Part shown: in pieces, positions 17,245 to 25,157 of the stretch
Layout of the letters: every line of letters begins with the position of its first letter
Position numbering within the stretch: the first letter of the stretch is position 1
Origin: Pseudomonas frederiksbergensis
GTDB taxonomy: Bacteria; Pseudomonadota; Gammaproteobacteria; Pseudomonadales; Pseudomonadaceae
Direction: 5' to 3'
DNA length: 64,000 nucleotides
Assembly: GCF_900105495.1 (NCBI RefSeq)
Contig: NZ_FNTF01000002.1
Coordinates: 1,215,501-1,279,500 of the forward strand
Translations under genes and position numbers: made by a program
Notes under the pieces: generated by a model
Databases searched by the model: none
Seen by the model: only the letters and a program-made list of their open reading frames with translations
Told to the model about the DNA's origin: nothing

Positions 17245-18027
17245 ATGAAAAAGGTTCTGTTGTTCACCGCATTGGCGGCTGCCCTGACCGCGGGCCTGGC
17301 CCAGGCCGGCGAGAAACTGGTGGTGGCGGCGACCCCGGTTCCACACGCCGAGATTCTGGAACTGATCAAGCCAACCCTCGCCAAAGAAGGTGTGGACCTG
17401 GAAATCAAAGTCTTCACCGACTACGTTCAGCCGAACGTACAGGTCGACCAGAAGCGTCTGGACGCCAACTACTTCCAGACCTTGCCGTACCTGAAAAGCT
17501 TCAACGAAGGCAAAGGCACTAACCTGGTGACCGTGATCGGCGTTCACGTCGAACCCTTCGGCGGCTACTCGAAGAAAGTCAAAACCCTGGCTGAGCTGAA
17601 AGACGGCGCAACCATCGCAATCCCGAACGAAGGCAGCAACAGCGGCCGTGCTCTGATCCTGCTGCAGAAGGCTGGCCTGATCGAGTTGAAAGACCCGAAA
17701 AACGCTCTGGCCACCCCGAAAGACATCGCCAAGAACCCGCACAATTTCAAGTTCAAGGAACTGGAGTCGGCCATGCTGCCGCGTGTTCTGGACCAGGTCG
17801 ACCTGGACATGATCAATACCAACTACGCGCTGGAAGCAGGTCTGAACCCGGCTAAAGACGCGCTGATAATCGAAGGCGCAGATTCGCCTTACGTGAACTT
17901 CCTGGTGGCTCGTCCGGACAACAAGGACAGCGTAGCCATCCAGAAACTGGCCAAGGCGTTGACCAGTCCTGAAGTGAAAGCATTCATCGAGAAGAAGTAC
18001 AGCGGCGCGGTATTGCCGGCGTTCTGA
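17245..18027 (+). CDS. MetQ/NlpA-family periplasmic binding protein (orphan)
   Basis: 260 residues. The signal peptide is MKKVLLFTALAAALTAGLAQA, with a type I site and no lipobox cysteine, so a soluble periplasmic protein rather than a lipoprotein. The mature part has the NlpA fold: PHAEILELIKPTLAKEGVDLEI, DANYFQTLPYLK, IAIPNEGSNSGRAL, and DMINTNYALEAGLNP. It binds methionine or a related amino acid or sulfur compound. No permease or ATPase gene is adjacent; the nearest cognate system is metNI at 28-30 kb, which has its own MetQ. It may serve that transporter with a different specificity (inference). Confidence 0.88.
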   Translation: MKKVLLFTALAAALTAGLAQAGEKLVVAATPVPHAEILELIKPTLAKEGVDLEIKVFTDYVQPNVQVDQKRLDANYFQTLPYLKSFNEGKGTNLVTVIGVHVEPFGGYSKKVKTLAELKDGATIAIPNEGSNSGRALILLQKAGLIELKDPKNALATPKDIAKNPHNFKFKELESAMLPRVLDQVDLDMINTNYALEAGLNPAKDALIIEGADSPYVNFLVARPDNKDSVAIQKLAKALTSPEVKAFIEKKYSGAVLPAF

Positions 18028-18057
18028 TTCGCGAGGCAAACCCCTTCAAGGTTTCAA

Positions 18058-18085
18058 ACGCCGACGGCTGATACAGCGTCGGCGT
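18058..18085. terminator. Hairpin after orphan metQ
   Basis: A perfect 9-base stem ACGCCGACG / CGTCGGCGT with a 10-base loop lies 30 bases after the stop. There is no T-tract, so termination would depend on the hairpin alone or on Rho. It abuts a short family 1 repeat. Confidence 0.45.
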
Positions 18086-18115
18086 GATCGTTCCCACGCA
18101 GAGCATGGGAACGAT
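18086..18115. repeat. Palindromic repeat, family 1, minimal copy
   Basis: GATCGTTCCCACGCAGAGCATGGGAACGAT is a single short hairpin unit without the central part. Confidence 0.75.
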
Positions 18116-18119
18116 TGTC

Positions 18120-18215
18120 TTAGGCCACCCGCGCCTTCAACGCCCTGCGCAACGCCACCAGCAATTTCACAATGTCCTGCGGATCCAGCCGCTGTGGCAC
18201 TTTTACGTCAGCCAT
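18120..18215 (-). CDS. Candidate 31-residue basic amphipathic small protein
   Basis: The frame runs from an ATG at 18215 preceded by AAGGAAGAG, a good ribosome site five or so bases away, to a TAG at 18120. The peptide begins MADVKVPQRLDPQDIVKLL and ends VALRRALKARVA; it is charged and probably helical, with leucines spaced for an amphipathic face. The stop is followed at once by a hairpin repeat on the same transcript. The ribosome site, compact context and lack of another gene in this gap support it; no family is recognised. It may be a real small protein or a chance frame. Confidence 0.45.
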   Translation of the reverse strand: MADVKVPQRLDPQDIVKLLVALRRALKARVA

Positions 18216-18521
18216 TTTCTCTTCCTTGTGATGGTTCGCCCGGGGGAGTCTGACCAAAAGCTGTGCATCCTTGGAGGGGGACTCTGAAAAAAAGACCCTT
18301 CCTACAGCGCAAAGAAAAATAGTCGTCTTCCGTTGCCCCGGCAAATGCGCAGGACAGTTTTTTGGCCGAGACAACCCGGTCAACTGTGGAAGCGTGTCAG
18401 ACGCTGATCATGATCGTTCCCACGCTCCGCGTGGGAATGCCTCTAGGGACGCTCCGCGTCCAGTGACGCGGAGCGTCACGGGCTGCATTACCACGCAGAG
18501 CGTGGGAACGATCTGCGTACC
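18216..18521. other. 306-base gap between the small ORF and the AAA ATPase gene
   Basis: The part up to 18411 contains no recognisable gene and presumably holds the promoter of the leftward 31-aa ORF. The rest is a family 1 repeat. No terminator with a T-tract was seen. Confidence 0.4.
18412..18513. repeat. Palindromic repeat, family 1, full copy
   Basis: Full doublet with GATCGTTCCCACGC and GCGTGGGAACGATC arms. It ends 8 bases before the stop of the AAA ATPase gene. Confidence 0.9.
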
Positions 18522-19682
18522 TCAGTCCGGCCAATACCACACCGGCTCATCCAGCATCCGCTGCCCGACAATCCCGGTCTGGCCCAGGTTCTTCTCCAGC
18601 ACAATGCAATTGCATTCCGGGTCCTCCTGCAACGCCGAGATCAACCGCCGTGCATGAGAAACCACCCACACCTGACACTGCTCGGACGCGCGAATAATCA
18701 ACCGCGCCAACGCTGGCAACAGGTCGGGATGCAAACTGGTCTCCGGCTCGTTCAGCACCATCAGCGTCGGCGGCCGAGGCGTCAGCAGCGCCGCCACCAG
18801 CAGCAAATAGCGGAGAGTCCCGTCCGACAACTCGGCCGCGGACAAGGGCCTCAACAAGCCTTCCTGATAAAACTCGATGGCAAAGCGTCCACCCTGAAGC
18901 GTCGCGATGTTCAATCGCGCGCCAGGGAAGGCGTCACTGACGGCAGCCTGCAAGGCTTCGGGATCGCCGATTTCGCGGATTGTCTGCAACGCAGCCGCCA
19001 GATCTCGACCGTCGTGATGCAGCACCGGTGTGCGGGTGCCCAATTGCGGTTGACGCACCGGCGCGTCGGCGTCGCTGCGAAAGTGATCATAGAATCGCCA
19101 GCGGCGGATGAATTCACGCAACTGCATGACTTCCGGCGAGGTGCGAAAGCTGCCGACCTGATCGAACAGGCTGTCGAAATTCGGCGTGTGTTGGGCCAGC
19201 ACCTCCCAGCCGCGACCGGTCCGGGCTCGGATCATTGGGCCGTTGCGATCCACCAGCAGGCTGGCCGGGCGGTAAAACGGGCCGGACCAGATGCATTCCT
19301 TCTTGATTTCCGGGTCCAGAGAAAACGCGGAAAGGCTCGGCTCCGGCAGACCCAGCGCGATCGAGTAGCTGAAATCTTCCCCGGCAAACCCCAGGCGCAG
19401 GCGTTTGGCGCCGTGCCGTACGCTCGCCTCGATCGGAACGTCGCCATTACGCATCCGTCGGCTGATGTTTTCCGGGCCGGCCCAGAATGTCGAATCCAGC
19501 CCTCCCTCGCGGGCCAACGCATTGACCACGCCGCCCTGAGCGGTTTCCGCCAGCAGGCGCAACGCGCGGTAGAGGTTGGATTTGCCGCTGCCATTCGGAC
19601 CGGTGATCAGGTTCAACCGATCCAGAGGAATCACCAATTTATTGATCGAGCGGTAATTGGCCACCGCTAGGGTTTTGAGCAT
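18522..19682 (-). CDS. AAA-family ATPase of the SMC/RecF/OLD-like type
   Basis: 386 residues. The N-terminus has YRSINKLVIPLDRLNLITGPNGSGKSN, a RecF/AAA_21-like Walker A. The C-terminal half has the signature-like LSDGTLRYLLL, the Walker B MVLNEPETSLHPDLLPAL and the switch region VVSHARRLI. There is no TOPRIM nuclease domain, so it is not a full OLD nuclease. Such single-gene ATPases are widespread in Pseudomonas chromosomes and uncharacterised. No partner gene (nuclease, toxin) is adjacent. The ATG at 19682 is preferred: AGGAAG is upstream and the family N-terminus begins MLKTLAV. Confidence 0.85.
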   Translation of the reverse strand: MLKTLAVANYRSINKLVIPLDRLNLITGPNGSGKSNLYRALRLLAETAQGGVVNALAREGGLDSTFWAGPENISRRMRNGDVPIEASVRHGAKRLRLGFAGEDFSYSIALGLPEPSLSAFSLDPEIKKECIWSGPFYRPASLLVDRNGPMIRARTGRGWEVLAQHTPNFDSLFDQVGSFRTSPEVMQLREFIRRWRFYDHFRSDADAPVRQPQLGTRTPVLHHDGRDLAAALQTIREIGDPEALQAAVSDAFPGARLNIATLQGGRFAIEFYQEGLLRPLSAAELSDGTLRYLLLVAALLTPRPPTLMVLNEPETSLHPDLLPALARLIIRASEQCQVWVVSHARRLISALQEDPECNCIVLEKNLGQTGIVGQRMLDEPVWYWPD

Positions 19683-19842
19683 GGGAAGCTTCCTGCTGCG
19701 TGGTGCGCGATTCTGCCTTATTGTCGACGTCATCGTGCGCCAGGCTTTATTTCAAACCGTGAGGCGCACCCTTGGAACCCTGTTCTAAGCTCACAGTCGT
19801 ATCGCCATCTGCACGTTCGTACAACGCAAAGGAGTCTGCATA

Positions 19843-20943
19843 GTGGGTCCCGGATTGAAAACAGTGGTTGGCCTGAGCCTCCTTGTTCTGCTGAGCGCCT
19901 GTGGCGATGAAAAACCGGTCGAAAAGGACCGTCCGCGGGTATTCGTTCAAGAAGTAAAACCTGCGGATTACGCAGCGACAGTGACCCTGACCGGTGATGT
20001 TCAGGCGCGGGTCCAGACCGATCTGTCGTTCCGCGTGGGCGGCAAGATCATCCAGCGTACAGTCGATGTCGGTGACCGGGTTTCGGCCAAACAGGTTCTG
20101 GCCAGGCTCGATCCCAAGGACCTGCAAACCAGCGTCGACTCGGCCCAGGCGCAAGTTGTTGCCGAGCAGGCCCGAGTCAAACAGACCGCCGCCGCCTTCG
20201 TTCGCCAGCAAAAACTCCTGCCCAAGGGCTATACCAGCCAAAGTGAATACGATTCCGCCCAAGCCGCCTTGCGCAGCAGCCAAAGCGCCTTGACGGCGGC
20301 CCAGGCGCAACTGGCCAACGCCCGGGAACAACTGGGCTACACCGCGTTGGTCGCCGACGCGCCGGGGGTGATTACCGCGCGGCAGGCCGAAGTCGGCCAA
20401 GTGGTGCAGGCCACCGTGCCGATTTTCAGCCTGGCCAGGGACGGTGAGCGCGACGCCGTGTTCAACGTCTACGAATCGCTGCTGACAGAGCCACCAGAGG
20501 GGAAAGCGGTGGTCGTCAGCCTGATCGACAAACCTGAGGTGAAAACCACCGGCACTGTTCGGGAAATCACCCCGGCCGTCTCTGCGCAGACTGGCACGGT
20601 GCAGGTCAAAGTCACGCTCAAAGGACTACCGGAAGGCATGCAGCTCGGTTCGGTGGTGAGTGCCACGGCCCAGACGCCAGGCAAGTCGGCGGTCGAACTG
20701 CCCTGGTCGGCACTGACCAAAAATCTCAGCGAGCCGGCGGTGTGGCTGGTGGACGGTGAGGGCAAGGCACAGCTGCACAACGTCACGGTCGGCCGCTACT
20801 TGACGGGCAAAGTGATCATCAGCGCCGGCCTGAAGGGCGGTGAAAAAGTGGTCATTGCCGGCGGCCAGTTGCTGCACCCTGGCGTGAAGGTGGAAATCGC
20901 CGAAGACACCTCTAAGGATTTAGCCGCAGGAGCCCAGCCATGA
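19843..20943 (+). CDS. RND efflux periplasmic adaptor lipoprotein, first (TriA-like)
   Basis: 366 residues. A lipoprotein signal with lipobox LSAC (cysteine at about 24) precedes a membrane-fusion-protein layout: lipoyl half (about 45-75), an alpha-hairpin with heptad Ala/Gln/Arg repeats (about 90-170), and beta-barrel and membrane-proximal domains (about 200-340). It links the inner-membrane pump to an outer-membrane channel. GTG start at 19843 with AAAGGAG upstream. The stop overlaps the start of the next gene (ATGA). Two adaptors in tandem before one pump gene is the arrangement of triABC of P. aeruginosa, so a TriA-like role is inferred. Confidence 0.88.
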   Translation: MGPGLKTVVGLSLLVLLSACGDEKPVEKDRPRVFVQEVKPADYAATVTLTGDVQARVQTDLSFRVGGKIIQRTVDVGDRVSAKQVLARLDPKDLQTSVDSAQAQVVAEQARVKQTAAAFVRQQKLLPKGYTSQSEYDSAQAALRSSQSALTAAQAQLANAREQLGYTALVADAPGVITARQAEVGQVVQATVPIFSLARDGERDAVFNVYESLLTEPPEGKAVVVSLIDKPEVKTTGTVREITPAVSAQTGTVQVKVTLKGLPEGMQLGSVVSATAQTPGKSAVELPWSALTKNLSEPAVWLVDGEGKAQLHNVTVGRYLTGKVIISAGLKGGEKVVIAGGQLLHPGVKVEIAEDTSKDLAAGAQP

Positions 20944-22007
20944 AGCGTCTGTTACTGGTATGCGCCGGTGTGATGCTGGTGGCCTGCTCGGAAAAGGAAT
21001 CGCCGCCGGAGCCTGTGCGTCCGGTGCTGTCCATCAAGGTCCAGTCTCTGGACGAAGAAAGCCTGGGCCGCTTCGCCGGCAGCATCCAGGCCCGGTATGA
21101 AAGCAATGTCGGCTTCCGGGTGTCAGGGCGTATCGCCAGCCGTCATGTGGATGTCGGTGCCGAAGTCGATCAGGGGGCGTTACTCGCAACCCTCGACCCC
21201 ACCGATCAGCAGAACCAGTTGCGCTCCGCCCAGGGTGATCTGGCCAATGTCCAGGCGCAACTCATCAACGCCCAGGCCAACGCCCGGCGTCAGCAAGAGT
21301 TGTTCGATCGCGGCGTGGGCGCCCAGGCGCAACTCGACATCGCACAGACCGACCTCAAAACCACCCAGGCCTCCCTCGATCAAGCGAAGGCTGCGGTCGA
21401 TCAGGCCAAGGACCAGCTCAACTACGTCGAACTGCGCGCCGATCACCAAGCCATCGTCACCGCGTGGAACGCCGAAGCCGGGCAAGTCGTCAGCGCCGGC
21501 CAGCAAGTGGTGACCCTGGCGCAGCCGAACATCAAGGAAGCGGTGATCGACCTGCCGGACACCCTGGTCGACCAGTTGCCGAATGACGTGGTGTTTCAGG
21601 TGGCCGCCCAACTCGACCCGAGCATCACCAGCACCGCGATCATTCGCGAAATCGAACCCCAGGCGCAAAGCGCGACCCGCACCCGTCGCGCCCGCCTGAC
21701 ATTGACCGACACCCCACCGGGTTTTCGCCTGGGCACAGCCATCAGCGTGACCCTCAGCTCCGCGATCAAACCGCGTATCGAACTGCCCCTGACCGCGCTC
21801 CAGGAAGTCGATGGAAAACCGCGGATCTGGGTCGTCGACCCGCAGACCCAAACTGTTTCCCCGCGAGACGTCAGCCTGATCAGCCGCACTGGCTCAACGA
21901 TGGTGTTGGCCAACGGCGTGAAGTCCGGCGAGCGGGTGGTCAGTGCCGGCGTGAACAGCCTGAAACCGGGGCAGAAAGTAAAAATCGATGAGGACAGCCC
22001 GCAATGA
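20940..22007 (+). CDS. RND efflux periplasmic adaptor lipoprotein, second (TriB-like)
   Basis: 355 residues. The lipobox is LVAC (cysteine at about 16). It has the same adaptor architecture as the preceding protein but is clearly divergent from it: lipoyl segment GYRVSGRIASRHVDVGAEV-like, hairpin with AQLINAQANARRQQELFDRG, then barrel domains. In the P. aeruginosa TriABC system both adaptors are required with TriC, consistent with a mixed adaptor ring. Four-base overlaps with both neighbours show a tight operon. Confidence 0.88.
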   Translation: MKRLLLVCAGVMLVACSEKESPPEPVRPVLSIKVQSLDEESLGRFAGSIQARYESNVGFRVSGRIASRHVDVGAEVDQGALLATLDPTDQQNQLRSAQGDLANVQAQLINAQANARRQQELFDRGVGAQAQLDIAQTDLKTTQASLDQAKAAVDQAKDQLNYVELRADHQAIVTAWNAEAGQVVSAGQQVVTLAQPNIKEAVIDLPDTLVDQLPNDVVFQVAAQLDPSITSTAIIREIEPQAQSATRTRRARLTLTDTPPGFRLGTAISVTLSSAIKPRIELPLTALQEVDGKPRIWVVDPQTQTVSPRDVSLISRTGSTMVLANGVKSGERVVSAGVNSLKPGQKVKIDEDSPQ

Positions 22008-25000
22008 AAGGGAGTTTCAACTTATCCGAATGGGCCCTCAAGCATCAGTCGTTTGTCTGGTATTTGATGTTCGTCGCGCTGCTGATGGGCGTGTTCTCGT
22101 ACCTGAACCTCGGACGCGAGGAAGACCCGTCATTCACCATCAAAACCATGGTGATCCAGACTCGCTGGCCGGGCGCGACCCAGGAAGAAACCCTCAAGCA
22201 GGTCACTGACCGGATCGAGAAAAAACTCGAAGAGCTCGACTCGCTCGACTACGTGAAAAGCTATACCCGCCCCGGCGAGTCGACGGTCTTCGTTAACTTG
22301 CGTGATACCACCAGCGCCAAGGACATCCCGGAAATCTGGTACCAGGTGCGCAAGAAGATCAATGACATTCGCGGCGACTTCCCCCAAGGCCTGCAAGGGC
22401 CGGGGTTCAACGATGAATTCGGTGATGTGTTCGGTTCGGTGTACGCCTTCACCGCTGACGGCTTGTCGATGCGCCAATTGCGCGATTACGTCGAGCAAGT
22501 CCGCGCCGAGATCCGCGAAGTGCCGGGGCTGGGCAAAGTCGAGATGGTCGGCGAGCAGGACGAAGTCCTCTACCTGAACTTCTCCACCCGCAAACTGGCG
22601 GCTTTGGGTATCGATCAGCGTCAGGTGGTGCAGAGCCTGCAATCGCAAAACGCGGTGACCCCGGCGGGTGTGATCGAGGCCGGTCCCGAGCGGATTTCCG
22701 TGCGCACGACCGGGCAGTTCGCCTCCGAGAAAGACCTGGAAAACGTCAACCTGCGGCTCAACGATCGTTTCTACCGCTTGGCCGACATCGCCGAGATCAG
22801 CCGTGGTTACGTCGATCCGTCAACGCCGGAATTCCGCTTCAACGGCCACCCTGCCATCGGCCTCGCCATTGCGATGAAGAAGGGCGGCAACATCCAGGTT
22901 TTCGGCAGCGCGCTGCACCAGCGCATGAACGACCTGACCGCCGACCTGCCGGTGGGCGTCGGCGTGCACAACGTTTCCGACCAGGCCGAAGTGGTGGAAA
23001 AAGCCGTCGGCGGCTTTACCAGCGCGTTGTTCGAAGCGGTGGTGATCGTGCTGATCGTCAGCTTCATCAGCCTCGGCGTCCGCGCCGGGCTGGTGGTGGC
23101 GTGCTCGATTCCGCTGGTGCTGGCGATGGTCTTCGTCTTCATGGAGTACAGCGGCATCACCATGCAGCGGATTTCCCTCGGCGCGTTGATCATCGCCCTC
23201 GGCCTGCTGGTGGATGACGCGATGATCACCGTCGAGATGATGGTCACGCGCCTGGAAATGGGCGATACCAAGGAGCAGGCCGCTACGTTCGCCTACACCT
23301 CGACCGCGTTCCCGATGCTCACCGGTACGTTGGTGACGGTGGCCGGTTTCGTGCCCATCGGCTTGAACGCCAGCTCGGCCGGCGAGTACACCTTCACCCT
23401 GTTCGCGGTGATCGCGGTGGCCATGATCGTGTCGTGGGTTGTCGCGGTGCTGTTCGCCCCGGTGATCGGCGTGCACATCCTCAGCGCCAATGTGAAACCT
23501 CACGACGCGGAACCGGGGCGCATCGGTCGGGCGTTCAATTACGGCATGCTCTGGGCCATGCGCAATCGTTGGTGGGCGATCGGCATCACCGTTGCACTGT
23601 TTGTGGCGTCGGTGTTTTCCATGCAGTTCGTGCAGAACCAGTTCTTCCCGTCCTCGGACCGCCCGGAAATCCTCGTCGACCTGAACCTGCCGCAAAACGC
23701 CTCGATTGCCGAAACCCGCAAGGCTGTGGACAAACTCGAAGCGACGCTCAAGGGCGACCCGGACATCGTGCGCTGGATCACCTACATCGGCGAAGGTGCG
23801 ATCCGTTTCTACCTGCCCCTCGACCAGCAATTGCAGAACCCGTACTACGCGCAATTGGTGATCGTCAGCAAAGGGCTGGAATCGCGCAACGCGCTGAGCC
23901 AGCGCTTGCGCGAACGCCTGCGCAAGGATTTTGTCGGTGTCGGCAGCTACGTCCAGGCGCTGGAAATGGGCCCGCCGGTAGGTCGGCCGATTCAGTACCG
24001 GGTCAGCGGCAAGGACATCGATCAGGTGCGCAAACACGCCATCGCCCTGGCCACCGAGCTGGATAAAAACACCCACATCGGCGAGATCATTTACGACTGG
24101 AACGAACCGGGCAAAGTCCTGCGCATCGACATCGCGCAGGACAAGGCGCGGCAATTGGGGCTGTCGTCGGAAGACGTGGCCAACCTGATGAACAGCATTG
24201 TGGTCGGTGCGCCGGTGACTCAGGTCGATGACGATATCTACCTGATCAACGTGGTGGGGCGTGCGGTAGACGCCGAGCGCGGCACTCCGGAAACCCTGCA
24301 GAACCTGCAGATCGTCACGCCGGGCGGCACGTCGATTCCGCTGCTGGCGTTCGCTTCCGTGCGTTATGAACTCGAGCAGCCGCTGGTCTGGCGCCGCGAC
24401 CGCAAACCGACCATCACCATCAAGGCGGCGGTGCGCGACGAAATTCAGCCGACCGACCTGGTGAAACAACTCCAACCCGACATCGATAAATTCGCCGCCA
24501 GTTTGCCGGTGGGCTACAAGGTCGCCACGGGCGGCACCGTCGAGGAAAGCGCCAAGGCCCAGGGCCCGATTGCCAAGGTCGTGCCATTGATGCTGTTTTT
24601 GATGGCGACCTTCCTGATGATCCAGTTGCACAGCGTGCAGAAGCTGTTCCTGGTGGCCAGCGTCGCACCACTCGGCTTGATTGGCGTAGTGCTGGCGCTG
24701 ATCCCGACGGGCACGCCGATGGGCTTTGTGGCGATCCTGGGGATTCTGGCGCTGATCGGCATCATCATCCGCAACTCGGTGATTCTGGTGACGCAGATCG
24801 AAGCCCTGGAGAAGGACGGCCATGCACCGTGGGATGCGGTGGTGCAAGCCACGGAACATCGTCGCCGGCCGATTCTATTGACGGCAGCGGCGGCGAGCCT
24901 GGGGATGATTCCGATCGCCCGGGAAGTGTTCTGGGGGCCGATGGCCTACGCGATGATTGGCGGGATTGTTATTGCGACGCTGCTGACATTGCTGTTTTTG

Positions 25001-25057
25001 CCGGCGCTGTATGTGGCCTGGTACAAAATCCGCGAACCGAAAAAGCAAGCGCAGTAA
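22004..25057 (+). CDS. RND multidrug efflux pump subunit (TriC-like)
   Basis: 1017 residues, normal for AcrB/MexB-type pumps. Twelve membrane helices are expected: one at the N-terminus (about 15-32), clusters at about 335-540 and 850-1005. The large periplasmic loops carry the porter domains. The proton-relay region shows ALGLLVDDAMITVEMM in TM4, as in family members. The second helix cluster includes LALIGIIIRNSVILVTQIE. It exports amphiphilic compounds (triclosan in the P. aeruginosa TriC) by proton antiport. No outer-membrane channel gene is present here, so a shared one such as OpmH/TolC would be required (inference). Confidence 0.92.
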   Translation: MKGSFNLSEWALKHQSFVWYLMFVALLMGVFSYLNLGREEDPSFTIKTMVIQTRWPGATQEETLKQVTDRIEKKLEELDSLDYVKSYTRPGESTVFVNLRDTTSAKDIPEIWYQVRKKINDIRGDFPQGLQGPGFNDEFGDVFGSVYAFTADGLSMRQLRDYVEQVRAEIREVPGLGKVEMVGEQDEVLYLNFSTRKLAALGIDQRQVVQSLQSQNAVTPAGVIEAGPERISVRTTGQFASEKDLENVNLRLNDRFYRLADIAEISRGYVDPSTPEFRFNGHPAIGLAIAMKKGGNIQVFGSALHQRMNDLTADLPVGVGVHNVSDQAEVVEKAVGGFTSALFEAVVIVLIVSFISLGVRAGLVVACSIPLVLAMVFVFMEYSGITMQRISLGALIIALGLLVDDAMITVEMMVTRLEMGDTKEQAATFAYTSTAFPMLTGTLVTVAGFVPIGLNASSAGEYTFTLFAVIAVAMIVSWVVAVLFAPVIGVHILSANVKPHDAEPGRIGRAFNYGMLWAMRNRWWAIGITVALFVASVFSMQFVQNQFFPSSDRPEILVDLNLPQNASIAETRKAVDKLEATLKGDPDIVRWITYIGEGAIRFYLPLDQQLQNPYYAQLVIVSKGLESRNALSQRLRERLRKDFVGVGSYVQALEMGPPVGRPIQYRVSGKDIDQVRKHAIALATELDKNTHIGEIIYDWNEPGKVLRIDIAQDKARQLGLSSEDVANLMNSIVVGAPVTQVDDDIYLINVVGRAVDAERGTPETLQNLQIVTPGGTSIPLLAFASVRYELEQPLVWRRDRKPTITIKAAVRDEIQPTDLVKQLQPDIDKFAASLPVGYKVATGGTVEESAKAQGPIAKVVPLMLFLMATFLMIQLHSVQKLFLVASVAPLGLIGVVLALIPTGTPMGFVAILGILALIGIIIRNSVILVTQIEALEKDGHAPWDAVVQATEHRRRPILLTAAAASLGMIPIAREVFWGPMAYAMIGGIVIATLLTLLFLPALYVAWYKIREPKKQAQ

Positions 25058-25067
25058 TTGGTGGGTT

Positions 25068-25098
25068 GATCGTTCCCGAGTGACGTTTGGGAACGGTC
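25068..25098. repeat. Decayed family 1 repeat unit
   Basis: GATCGTTCCCGAGTGACGTT followed by TGGGAACGGTC keeps the outer arms of the family 1 element with changed bases and no centre. It sits 11 bases after the pump gene. Confidence 0.5.
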
Positions 25099-25157
25099 CT
25101 ACTTACATGGCCGGTGCGTTGCTGTACGGTCCCTTTCCTGATGGAGGAGGGATTTCG

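Noticed and set aside
22820-24859. 679-codon open frame on the minus strand
   Set aside because: It is antisense to the RND pump gene; the translation is rich in H, R, D and Q in low-complexity runs and arises from high GC3 of the true gene.
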